Shown here: positions 7,181 through 12,973 of the stretch, piece by piece
How positions within the stretch are numbered: the stretch's first letter is position 1
How the letters are laid out: the number at the start of each line of letters is the position of its first letter
NCBI GenBank assembly: GCA_013349595.1
Contig: DUZI01000017.1
Span: 1-12,973, forward strand
Length of the DNA stretch: 12,973 nucleotides
Source: Nitrospirota bacterium
Lineage (GTDB): Bacteria; Nitrospirota; Thermodesulfovibrionia; Thermodesulfovibrionales; Dissulfurispiraceae
Direction of reading: 5' to 3'
Translations under genes and position numbers: made by a program
Notes under the pieces: generated by a model
Seen by the model: the letters and a program-made list of their open reading frames with translations, nothing else
Told to the model about the DNA's origin: nothing
Database searches by the model: none

Positions 7181-7939
7181 TTAGATTACTACAACTAACC
7201 TTTCATCAGCCAAAAGCTTAGCCCTTTCTGTAATCTTTTGACCTATCACTACACCTATTGTCTCTTTATCATAGACCTTTGAAAAAATCTTTACCCTTTT
7301 TGATACCCTCTCTACATCTTCTATGTCAACAGTTACCGATACCTCACCAGCAAGAATCACTTCTCTATTGTTATTTTTCATAATGCCCTTGACCAAAACA
7401 TCTATATTTAATGCTTCAGCTCGCTCTTTGTCCGTTATCAAGCCTTTCTCATTTGCATCGTCAAGAACTTCTGAATAATCTTCTATTCTTATTACCTTTG
7501 TCTTTGTTAATAATTTTCCAAAAAAGGCTGGTGCCTTATCTCTTACCTTGCCTTCAAAAATATCACCTTTTAAATAAGATACATCGTTCTTCAATATCTT
7601 TACATCTTCTTTCAATATCTTTACATCTTCTTTCAATATCTTTACATCTTCTTTCAATATCTCTACATCTTCTTTCAGTATCTCTACATCTTCTTTCAAT
7701 ATCTCTACATCTTCTTTCAGTATCTCTACATCTTCTTTCAGTATCTCTACATCCTTTTCTATCTTTATAACCTTATTTTTTAGTGGAACAAATTCATTCT
7801 GGACAAAATTATCAAACCTCGAGGGGAGGTTAAGTAATTCTCCTGTCAAAACAAGCCTCCTCATCTCCTCTTGCCAGTCTGGATTTGCCTTTAATGCCTC
7901 AATTATATCGTAAAAGGTATTTATTACACGGTTTTGCAT
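7181..7939 (-). CDS. Conserved hypothetical protein with heptad coiled coil and possible PD-(D/E)XK-like C-terminal domain
   Basis: 252 residues, function not recognised. Residues 1-50 form an acidic helical region (DWQEEMRRLVLTGELLNLP) of a type seen in hypothetical proteins of thermophiles and cyanobacteria. Residues about 51-125 are a coiled coil made of almost identical heptads (EDVEILK, then EDVKILK), encoded by a 21-bp DNA repeat. Residues about 130-252 form an alpha/beta domain with NIDVLVKG (178-185) and ILAGEVSVTVD (195-205). This layout recalls coiled-coil proteins with a degenerate PD-(D/E)XK nuclease fold, but the usual E-x-K is E-V-S here, so activity is doubtful. The ATG has no Shine-Dalgarno; TATAAT sits six bases upstream, hinting at a leaderless mRNA. 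Rubredoxin follows after a 54-base gap. Confidence 0.7.
   Translation of the reverse strand: MQNRVINTFYDIIEALKANPDWQEEMRRLVLTGELLNLPSRFDNFVQNEFVPLKNKVIKIEKDVEILKEDVEILKEDVEILKEDVEILKEDVEILKEDVKILKEDVKILKEDVKILKNDVSYLKGDIFEGKVRDKAPAFFGKLLTKTKVIRIEDYSEVLDDANEKGLITDKERAEALNIDVLVKGIMKNNNREVILAGEVSVTVDIEDVERVSKRVKIFSKVYDKETIGVVIGQKITERAKLLADERLVVVI
7581..7769 (-). repeat. In-frame 21-bp tandem repeat (heptad coding)
   Basis: Nine consecutive 21-bp units, of which the seven from 7602 to 7748 are nearly identical and the two outer ones are degenerate. On the plus strand the unit reads ACATCTTCTTTCAATATCTT plus one base, with alternation at two positions (CAATA/CAGTA and CTTT/CTCT). Each unit encodes one heptad (EDVEILK or EDVKILK). 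Near-identity at DNA level, not only protein level, points to recent expansion by slippage or recombination. Confidence 0.95.
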
Positions 7940-7947
7940 AAGTCAAT

Positions 7948-7976
7948 TATATCAAAAAAGCAGTGAAAAATGTCAT
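7948..7976 (-). promoter_or_regulatory. Candidate promoter for a leaderless coiled-coil gene transcript
   Basis: On the minus strand a perfect TATAAT lies six bases before the ATG at 7939, with a weak -35-like TGACAT about 18 bases upstream. If used, transcription would start at or next to the ATG, which agrees with the absence of a Shine-Dalgarno sequence. Mobile element copy C inserted just upstream of the -35 region. The -10 box is clear and the -35 is weak. Confidence 0.4.
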
Positions 7977-7984
7977 CGCTCATT

Positions 7985-8183
7985 CCCAAAATCAGCGATA
8001 GAACTGAGAACTTAATAAAATCAAGTAGGAAGGGCTGGTGAAAAATTTTATACGACACCTTATAAAAGAAATTCTTGAGAAACTTTAGCAAAAGGCATTG
8101 CATTATAAAGAATAAAGCAAAATTAGGATGAAATCGTCGATTATAAAAATTCTGAAACAACCCTTCCTTTCGCTATTTTTGGG
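7985..8183 (-). mobile_element. MITE-like element, copy C, with 5-bp target duplication
   Basis: About 199 bp, inverted relative to copies A and B. The plus-strand ends read CCCAAAATCAGCGATAG and CGCTATTTTTGGG. It is flanked by the exact 5-bp direct repeat TCATT (7980-7984 and 8184-8188). Internal GGAAGGGCTG (8028-8037) pairs with CAACCCTTCC near 8158-8167, one base changed. The central part has diverged from the others (AAACTTTAGCAAAAGGC replaces the GGGCTTTGTCATAAGG block) and the long arm is about nine bases shorter. Any open frame running through it is accidental. It lies between the divergent coiled-coil and cinA genes. Confidence 0.88.
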
Positions 8184-8242
8184 TCATTAAATTTTGTAGA
8201 TGTCATTTAAGATTTTTTATTATTATAAGGTTTTGATATAAC

Positions 8243-8250
8243 AAGGAGGT
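8243..8250 (+). promoter_or_regulatory. Strong ribosome binding site of the CinA-domain gene
   Basis: AAGGAGGT, a near-perfect anti-16S match, five bases before the ATG at 8256. It fixes the start and suggests a well-translated gene, in contrast to the weak sites of most neighbours. Confidence 0.85.
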
Positions 8251-8255
8251 TAAAG

Positions 8256-8729
8256 ATGGATTTTGCCCTTGAGGTTCACAATATTTTGATTTATAGAGGA
8301 AAAACACTTTCAATTGCAGAATCATGCACTGGTGGACTGATTAGTCATATGCTTACCGAAATGTCAGGTGCAAGTTCTTATTTATTATCATCAGTTGTTG
8401 CCTATTCTGCCATTGCAAAGGAAAGAATATTGAAAATTGACAGGTCCTTAATTGAAAAATATGGAACCATAAGTCCAGAGATTGCACTGGAAATGGCAAA
8501 ATCTGTTAGCCTTATTACCAATTCTGACTACTCAATAGCTACAACTGGTAATTTGGGCCCTAAGGCTATTGAAGGGAAAGAACTGGGTCTTCTTTATATA
8601 GCCCTGTTTGAAAAAGATAATATGTTTGTTAAAGAACTAAAATTAACAAAAGACAGGAAACAAAATAAAAATGATGCCTCTATGTATGCCCTCAAGATGC
8701 TTTATGAACATCTTTTAAAGATAACCTGA
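8256..8729 (+). CDS. pncC: CinA C-terminal domain protein, probable NMN amidohydrolase (PncC)
   Basis: 157 residues, the stand-alone form of the CinA C-terminal domain. Members deamidate nicotinamide mononucleotide to nicotinic acid mononucleotide for pyridine nucleotide recycling in the cytosol. Visible motifs are SIAESCTGGLIS (19-30), VVAYSAIAKERIL with the conserved Lys55, YGTISPEIALEMA (69-81) and a TTGNLGP loop (96-102) that differs from the common TGIAGP. GLLYIALF closes the core. The N-terminal MoCF-like domain of full CinA is absent and there is no upstream remnant, so this is a natural single-domain form rather than a truncation. It lies alone on the plus strand and its last 15 bp overlap the convergent riboflavin synthase gene. 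NMN deamidase activity is inferred from the family. Confidence 0.88.
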   Translation: MDFALEVHNILIYRGKTLSIAESCTGGLISHMLTEMSGASSYLLSSVVAYSAIAKERILKIDRSLIEKYGTISPEIALEMAKSVSLITNSDYSIATTGNLGPKAIEGKELGLLYIALFEKDNMFVKELKLTKDRKQNKNDASMYALKMLYEHLLKIT

Positions 8730-9365
8730 TTTTTGCAAGGTTATCATAAGACTTTTGTCTTTATTATCTTTAAGTAAAAACTTATTGACAAAACTATAAA
8801 TATATTTGGCAAGCATATCTGGCTCAAGATTAACGGGCTCACCGATATTTTTATAGCCTAAGGTAGTCATTTTATAAGTATGGGGTATAATGACTACAGA
8901 GAAAGAGTTAGTATTAACATCAACTACAGTAAGACTTATCCCATCAACAGATATAGATCCCTTTTCAACAGTATAATTCAAAATACCCTCTGATGCCTCT
9001 ATAAATATTTTTTGGGCATTGCCATAAGGGGTTTTTGAAATAATCTTACCTGTATCCTCTACATGCCCAGTCACAAAATGTCCTCCCATCTTATCGCCAA
9101 TCCTTAAAGCAGGCTCTAAATTAACCTTATCACCTATTTTCCATAAATGAGCCGTTGTAATGTTTAAACTCTGTCTTGAAATATCAAAATAGAGGGTATC
9201 TCTTCTTTTTTCAGAAATGGTAAGACATATACCATTGACCGCTATGCTATCACCAATTGAGGCATCTTTAATGATCTTTGGGCAATGAATAGACAGTCTT
9301 GCTCCCTCAGCCGTCTTTTCGATGGCATTAACTGTTCCTAATTCGACGATTATCCCTGTAAACAT
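8715..9365 (-). CDS. ribE: Riboflavin synthase, alpha subunit
   Basis: Dismutates two 6,7-dimethyl-8-ribityllumazine molecules to riboflavin and an aminopyrimidine, the last step of riboflavin synthesis, usually as a cytosolic homotrimer. The 216 residues contain two lumazine-binding repeats. The first (1 to about 97) begins with the hallmark MFTGIIVELGTV and contains SIAVNGICLTI. The second (about 98-195) contains GHFVTGHVEDTG at its junction and SISVDGISLTVV. The extra tail after about residue 195 is not conserved. The ATG directly follows the lepB stop codon with no spacer and no clear Shine-Dalgarno, so translation probably depends on coupling to lepB. It is the last gene of the ROK-lepA-lepB-ribE operon and its 3' end overlaps cinA on the other strand. 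No other riboflavin genes are in view. Confidence 0.96.
   Translation of the reverse strand: MFTGIIVELGTVNAIEKTAEGARLSIHCPKIIKDASIGDSIAVNGICLTISEKRRDTLYFDISRQSLNITTAHLWKIGDKVNLEPALRIGDKMGGHFVTGHVEDTGKIISKTPYGNAQKIFIEASEGILNYTVEKGSISVDGISLTVVDVNTNSFSVVIIPHTYKMTTLGYKNIGEPVNLEPDMLAKYIYSFVNKFLLKDNKDKSLMITLQKSGYL
8720..8761 (+). terminator. Candidate hairpin terminator in the convergent gene overlap
   Basis: An 8-bp perfect inverted repeat, GATAACCT (8720-8727) and AGGTTATC (8738-8745), with a 10-base loop, starts in the last codons of cinA and lies within the ribE 3' end. A second small hairpin (AAGAC/GTCTT, 8748-8761) and a T-rich stretch follow on the plus strand. It may end cinA transcription. 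Minus-strand read-through lacks a T run, so function for ribE is less likely. Confidence 0.4.
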
Positions 9366-9971
9366 CTATTTTGTTAATGTGCCTATCCTTGATAGGCGGG
9401 GTCTTGTATTAAGACTATCCCAAGACCAGTAAATAATAAATGACTTGCCTCTTATCATCTTCATATCTACATAACCCCAAAACCTGCTGTCATAACTTTG
9501 ATCCCTGTTATCACCCATTACAAAATACTTATCTTTGGGCACAAGAAAGGGACCAAAATCATCCCTTGGTTCAATTGGGTTTGACTTATGCGACGGGTCT
9601 GTATGTTGTACATAAGATTCATGAAGTTTTTTGCCATTTATAAATACATCACCATTTTTCCCATAAATTATATCACCTTCAATGGCAATAACCCGTTTTA
9701 TAAAATCCCTGTCAGGATCCTCTGGATATTTGAATACTATTATGTCTCCTCTTTCAGGTTTTTTAAATGACAATATCCTTTGGTCCGTAAAAGGTATCAC
9801 TGTGCCATAAATAAATTTATTGACAAGGATATGGTCTCCAATAAGTAAAGTATTGAGCATTGAACCTGAAGGTATTTTAAAAGCCTGAATGACAAAAGCC
9901 CTGATTATTAGTGCAAGTATAAGGGCAGTTGCAATAGCCTTTGTATATTCCCATAATTTTTGTTTGTTCAT
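9366..9971 (-). CDS. lepB: Signal peptidase I
   Basis: Membrane-anchored serine protease that removes signal peptides from secreted proteins at the outer face of the cytoplasmic membrane. The 201 residues have a single N-terminal transmembrane segment (about 12-30, ATALILALIIRAFVIQAF). Then come the catalytic Ser37 in KIPSGSM, box C/D with GDIIVFKYPED and catalytic Lys92 in RDFIKRVIAIEGD, and box E GDNRDQSYDSR (153-163). Position 40 is Asn (SGSMLNTL), where the family signature has Pro or Ser. The length suits the single-TM type found in Gram-positives and many other phyla. It starts three bases after the lepA stop and its TAG abuts the ribE ATG. The lepA-lepB pairing is common in bacteria and supports the call. 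Confidence 0.96.
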   Translation of the reverse strand: MNKQKLWEYTKAIATALILALIIRAFVIQAFKIPSGSMLNTLLIGDHILVNKFIYGTVIPFTDQRILSFKKPERGDIIVFKYPEDPDRDFIKRVIAIEGDIIYGKNGDVFINGKKLHESYVQHTDPSHKSNPIEPRDDFGPFLVPKDKYFVMGDNRDQSYDSRFWGYVDMKMIRGKSFIIYWSWDSLNTRPRLSRIGTLTK

Positions 9972-9974
9972 TTC

Positions 9975-11765
9975 CTATTCCTTTGCCTTTAAAACTGATA
10001 AAAAGGCCTCTTGAGGTATTTCAACTCTTCCAATTTGTTTCATCTTCTTTTTCCCCTCTTTTTGTTTTTCCAGTAATTTTCTCTTTCTCGTTATATCTCC
10101 GCCATAACACTTGGCAAGCACATTCTTTCTCAATGCCTTTATATTTTCCCTTGCGATTATCTTCCCACCAATCGCACCCTGAATATATATCTCAAATAAT
10201 TGTCTTGGTATGACAGAACGAAGGGTTTCTACAACCGCCCTTGCCTTGTAGTAAGCCTTATCCTTGTGAATTATCATAGAAAGTGCATCAATAGTGTCGC
10301 CATTTATGAGTATATCAAGTTTGACAAGCTCTGATGGCTTATAACCCATAAACTCATAATCCATTGAAGCATATCCTTTTGATACAGATTTTAATTTATC
10401 ATAAAAATCCCAAAGTATCTCATTCAAAGGGATTTCATAGGTTACCATTATCCTGTCTTTACTTAAATAAGAAAAATCCTTTTGTGTCCCCCTTTTTTCC
10501 TGACATAGTTCAAGAATTTGCCCAATAAATTCTTGAGGGACAAAGATTGTCACCTTTACATAGGGCTCAAAAATCTTTTCAAACCTTTCTGGTAAGGCAC
10601 TTGGGTTGTCAATAAAAATTTCATTATTATTCGTATCAGTTATTTTATAAATAACAGTAGGGGCTGTGCTTATAAGTGTTAGTTCAAACTCCCTTTCAAG
10701 TCTCTCCTTTACTATATCCATGTGGAGTAATCCCAAAAAACCACAACGGAAACCAAAGCCAAGTGCTGTTGAAGTCTCAGGCTCAAAGGTAAAAGATGAG
10801 TCATTAAGTCTGAGTTTCTCAAGGGCAGACTTGAGGTCTTCATATTGATGCGTTTCTACTGAATAAAGCCCACAAAAGACCATTGGTTTGATCTCTCTAT
10901 ATCCTGGCAAGGCAGTACCGGCAGTGTGCTTACTATCAGTAACTGTGTCACCAATCTTTGTGTCGCTAACATTTTTTATGCTTGCTATTAAATAACCTAC
11001 CTCACCTGCACTTAGCCCTTCACACTCTTTCATCTTTGGTGTAAAAAAACCTGTTTTAGTAATCTCATATTCCCTTCCAGTAGCCATAAACCTAATCTTC
11101 ATGGCTGGTCTTAAAGTGCCTTCAAAGACCCTCACCAAGACAATCACACCTTGATAGTTATCAAACCATGAATCAAATATCAAAGCCCTTAAGGGAAGCT
11201 TACTATCCCCCTTTGGTGAAGGTATCTTTTTTACTATTGCCTCAAGTATTTCTTCTGTACCTATACCTTCTTTGGCACTGGCAAGAATAGCCTCTGAACA
11301 ATCAATGCCTATTGCCTCTTCAATCTGTTTTTTGACCTTTTCTGGTTCTGCTGAGGGTAGGTCTATTTTATTTATAACAGGTATTATTTCATGATTGTGA
11401 TCAATAGCAAGATAGGTATTTGCTAAAGTCTGGGCTTCCACGCCTTGAGTGGCATCTACAATCAACAAACTTCCTTCGCAGGATGCAAGACTCCTTGATA
11501 CCTCATAGGAAAAATCAACATGCCCAGGTGTATCAATCATGTTCAAAATATATTGATTTCCATCTCTTGCCTTGTATTCAAGTCTTACTGCATGTGCCTT
11601 TATGGTAATACCTCTTTCCCTCTCAAGGTCCATTGTGTCAAGCACTTGCTCTGTCATCTCTCTTGAACTCAAGGCACCTGTAAATTCCAATAGCCTGTCA
11701 GCAAGGGTAGATTTGCCATGATCTATATGAGCGATGATGGAAAAATTTCTTATATTTTCTGACAT
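9975..11765 (-). CDS. lepA: Elongation factor 4 (LepA GTPase)
   Basis: Ribosome-associated translational GTPase of 596 residues, the normal full length. G1 is AHIDHGKST (12-20), the switch I region contains RERGITIKA (49-57), G3 is DTPGHVDF (78-85), G4 NKID (132-135) and G5 ASAKEGIG around 162-169. Domain II, the EF-G-like domains III and V (FGFRCGFLGLLHMDIVKERLERE is typical) and the LepA-specific C-terminal domain (YGGDITRKRKLLEKQKEGKKKMKQ) follow. Family knowledge places it in ribosome assembly, initiation or back-translocation; its exact role is debated. It begins 10 bases after the ROK kinase stop, with a weak AGGAA upstream, and is followed by lepB after three bases. It belongs to the minus-strand operon. 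Confidence 0.98.
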   Translation of the reverse strand: MSENIRNFSIIAHIDHGKSTLADRLLEFTGALSSREMTEQVLDTMDLERERGITIKAHAVRLEYKARDGNQYILNMIDTPGHVDFSYEVSRSLASCEGSLLIVDATQGVEAQTLANTYLAIDHNHEIIPVINKIDLPSAEPEKVKKQIEEAIGIDCSEAILASAKEGIGTEEILEAIVKKIPSPKGDSKLPLRALIFDSWFDNYQGVIVLVRVFEGTLRPAMKIRFMATGREYEITKTGFFTPKMKECEGLSAGEVGYLIASIKNVSDTKIGDTVTDSKHTAGTALPGYREIKPMVFCGLYSVETHQYEDLKSALEKLRLNDSSFTFEPETSTALGFGFRCGFLGLLHMDIVKERLEREFELTLISTAPTVIYKITDTNNNEIFIDNPSALPERFEKIFEPYVKVTIFVPQEFIGQILELCQEKRGTQKDFSYLSKDRIMVTYEIPLNEILWDFYDKLKSVSKGYASMDYEFMGYKPSELVKLDILINGDTIDALSMIIHKDKAYYKARAVVETLRSVIPRQLFEIYIQGAIGGKIIARENIKALRKNVLAKCYGGDITRKRKLLEKQKEGKKKMKQIGRVEIPQEAFLSVLKAKE

Positions 11766-11775
11766 TTAATTGTTC

Positions 11776-12708
11776 CTAAAGTTTCTCATAGGCTATTTGT
11801 GAAATACCTATCAAACCTGCATCGTCTCCCAATGCAGAGGGGATTATCTTGACCTTTCTTATCAATTCTTTTAATGCCCGTCTATTTGCCTCGTTTTTTG
11901 CAGATTCTACATATATATTCCATGCACCTATTAGACCACCAGTGAGTATAACTGCGTCAGGACTAAAAATATTTACCAAACTTGCAATGCCTACGCCAAG
12001 ATTTTTCCCAGCATCTTTTAGGACATTCCTTGCAAGCATATCGCCTTCAAGGGCTGCATTATATATATCTTCAGCATTCATTTTATAAAAATTACCATTG
12101 TAAAGAGATTTTAATATGCTATCTGCTCCCTTTTGTATCTCCGATATAGCCTTATTTATCACTGCCGTAGCAGATGCAGTAGTTTCAATACAGCCAATAT
12201 TTCCGCAAAGACATTGTTGTCCTTCATTATTAATACTCATATGTCCAATCTCAGCAGCAATAGATAACAACCTGCCATCTTTTACAACTCCACCACCAAT
12301 ACCTGTGCCAAGGGTAAGCATCACAAAATTATCAAAATCTCGCCCTGCTCCTGCAATCTTTTCGCCATAAGTTGCTGAATTTGCATCATTTTCAACTACA
12401 CATTTCATAGAAAACTCATCATTCATTAATTCAATAAAATTAACATTCTCAATCTTAGCTATATTTGGAGATTTCATAAGAAGACCTTTTTTTGAGTCAA
12501 CGATACCAGCAACAGAAATACCTGCTTTTGTTATTTTTGATCCATAACTTGATAACATTTGCCTTGTCTCGTTCATAAATACATCAAGGGGTGAAGAACT
12601 CGTAGGGACCTTATGCCTTTTAATCATGTTCCATGTGCCATCGGTATAATTCATTATGGCTACCCTAATATTTGTCCCACCTATATCAAAGGCTAACACT
12701 TCTTCCAT
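11776..12708 (-). CDS. ROK-family sugar kinase, probable glucokinase
   Basis: 310 residues, cytosolic, ATP-dependent phosphorylation of glucose or a related hexose. It shows the phosphate-binding DIGGTNIR (8-15), VENDANSATYGE with catalytic Asp108, LGTGIGGG (133-140), sugar-binding Glu153 and His156 in EIGH, and the ROK zinc motif His156 with Cys166, Cys168 and Cys173 (CLCGNIGCIE). There is no N-terminal helix-turn-helix, so it is a kinase and not a ROK repressor. Sugar specificity cannot be read from sequence; fructokinase or N-acyl-hexosamine kinase remain possible. The ATG is preceded by AAGGAG (12717-12722) at eight bases. It is the first gene of the ROK-lepA-lepB-ribE operon. Confidence 0.9.
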   Translation of the reverse strand: MEEVLAFDIGGTNIRVAIMNYTDGTWNMIKRHKVPTSSSPLDVFMNETRQMLSSYGSKITKAGISVAGIVDSKKGLLMKSPNIAKIENVNFIELMNDEFSMKCVVENDANSATYGEKIAGAGRDFDNFVMLTLGTGIGGGVVKDGRLLSIAAEIGHMSINNEGQQCLCGNIGCIETTASATAVINKAISEIQKGADSILKSLYNGNFYKMNAEDIYNAALEGDMLARNVLKDAGKNLGVGIASLVNIFSPDAVILTGGLIGAWNIYVESAKNEANRRALKELIRKVKIIPSALGDDAGLIGISQIAYEKL

Positions 12709-12772
12709 AGAGTTGACTCCTTATTTAAAGTAATGAATGTAAATTGATTGTTAAATGGATAAATGGACTACT

Positions 12773-12802
12773 AAAATAGCATAATCTTTTAAATTTGCTC
12801 AA
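12773..12802 (-). promoter_or_regulatory. Candidate promoter of the ROK-lepA-lepB-ribE operon
   Basis: On the minus strand TTGAGC (12797-12802) and TATTTT (12773-12778) are 18 bases apart, and the -10 is extended by an upstream TG (TGCTATTTT). Each hexamer matches four of six consensus positions. It lies about 65 bases before the ATG and about 28 bases from the end of mobile element copy D. No other good candidate was seen. Confidence 0.4.
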
Positions 12803-12830
12803 ATTGATATTAATTGTCCTAATTCCTCTT

Positions 12831-12973
12831 CCCAAAATCGGCGATAGAACTTAAAAGCTTAATAAAATCAGCAAGTAAGATAGGAAGGGCTGGTGAGGGA
12901 TTTTTATACGACACCTTATAAAAAAAGTTCCTCGGGCTTTGTCATAAGGCATTGTTTTATATGTATAAATCAA
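12831..12973 (-). mobile_element. MITE-like element, copy D (cut by window end)
   Basis: The first 143 bp of a fourth copy, in the same orientation as copy C. It begins CCCAAAATCGGCGATAG, has the full 35-base extra arm like copies A and B, then GGAAGGGCTGG, the TTTTTATACGACACC block and the GGGCTTTGTCATAAGGCA core. The sequence after about 12950 departs from the TATAATG seen in A and B. The other terminus and right target duplication lie outside the window; the left flank is CTCTT. It is upstream of the ROK operon promoter. Confidence 0.82.

Noticed and set aside
7411..7770. 119-residue plus-strand frame rich in SISLHLL repeats
   Set aside because: It is the antisense shadow of the 21-bp heptad repeat in the coiled-coil gene; its repeats follow from that DNA repeat.
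7924..8160. 78-residue minus-strand open frame through element copy C
   Set aside because: It overlaps the coiled-coil gene start in another frame, spans the element boundary, has no ribosome site, and is not preserved in the other copies.
1005..12973. CRISPR array or dispersed regulatory RNA as the explanation for the four repeats
   Set aside because: Copies are kilobases apart with no spacers, in both orientations, and the 5-bp target duplications favour transposition.

Overview
The window comes from an AT-rich bacterial chromosome. It carries ordinary housekeeping and cofactor genes plus four copies of a short, apparently undescribed mobile element. A two-domain CobA-HemD fusion next to hemC, a rubredoxin, and a PleD-like diguanylate cyclase suggest an anaerobic or microaerophilic bacterium, perhaps Nitrospirota-like or deltaproteobacterial. 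That placement is inference and weak. No rRNA, tRNA or CRISPR array was seen.

Layout, left to right. proC (minus; proline synthesis) sits behind a good sigma70-type promoter at 962-990. Next is element copy A (1005-1211), then a 544-residue TPR plus methyltransferase protein of unknown target (minus, TTG start), then element copy B (2935-3130). hemC and a cobA-hemD fusion (plus, overlapping by 4 bp) convert porphobilinogen to uroporphyrinogen III and on to precorrin-2. Convergent to them, with overlapping stop codons, lies a likely minus-strand unit: a coiled-coil protein (7181-7939), a short rubredoxin (6962-7126) and a REC-REC-GGDEF response regulator (5684-6940). Element copy C (7985-8183) separates this unit from a stand-alone CinA C-terminal domain gene (plus). 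The right third is a tight minus-strand operon read in the order ROK sugar kinase, lepA, lepB, riboflavin synthase. Its promoter region is flanked upstream by element copy D, which is cut by the window end.

The main discovery candidate is the roughly 200-bp repeat family. All four copies are intergenic. They share imperfect terminal inverted repeats starting CCC and ending GGG, and a subterminal inverted repeat around GGAAGGGCTG. Two complete copies are flanked by exact 5-bp direct repeats (TGAGA for B, TCATT for C), as expected of transposition. None encodes a protein, so the family looks like a non-autonomous MITE mobilised by a transposase elsewhere in the genome. Copy A lacks matching flanks and, with B in the same orientation, brackets the TPR-methyltransferase gene.

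Smaller points of interest are a rubredoxin with a CX4C first metal-binding loop, a 21-bp in-frame tandem repeat coding for a coiled coil, two GTG starts set in the same ATGAGTGA context, and a signal peptidase with Asn at a usually Pro or Ser position.
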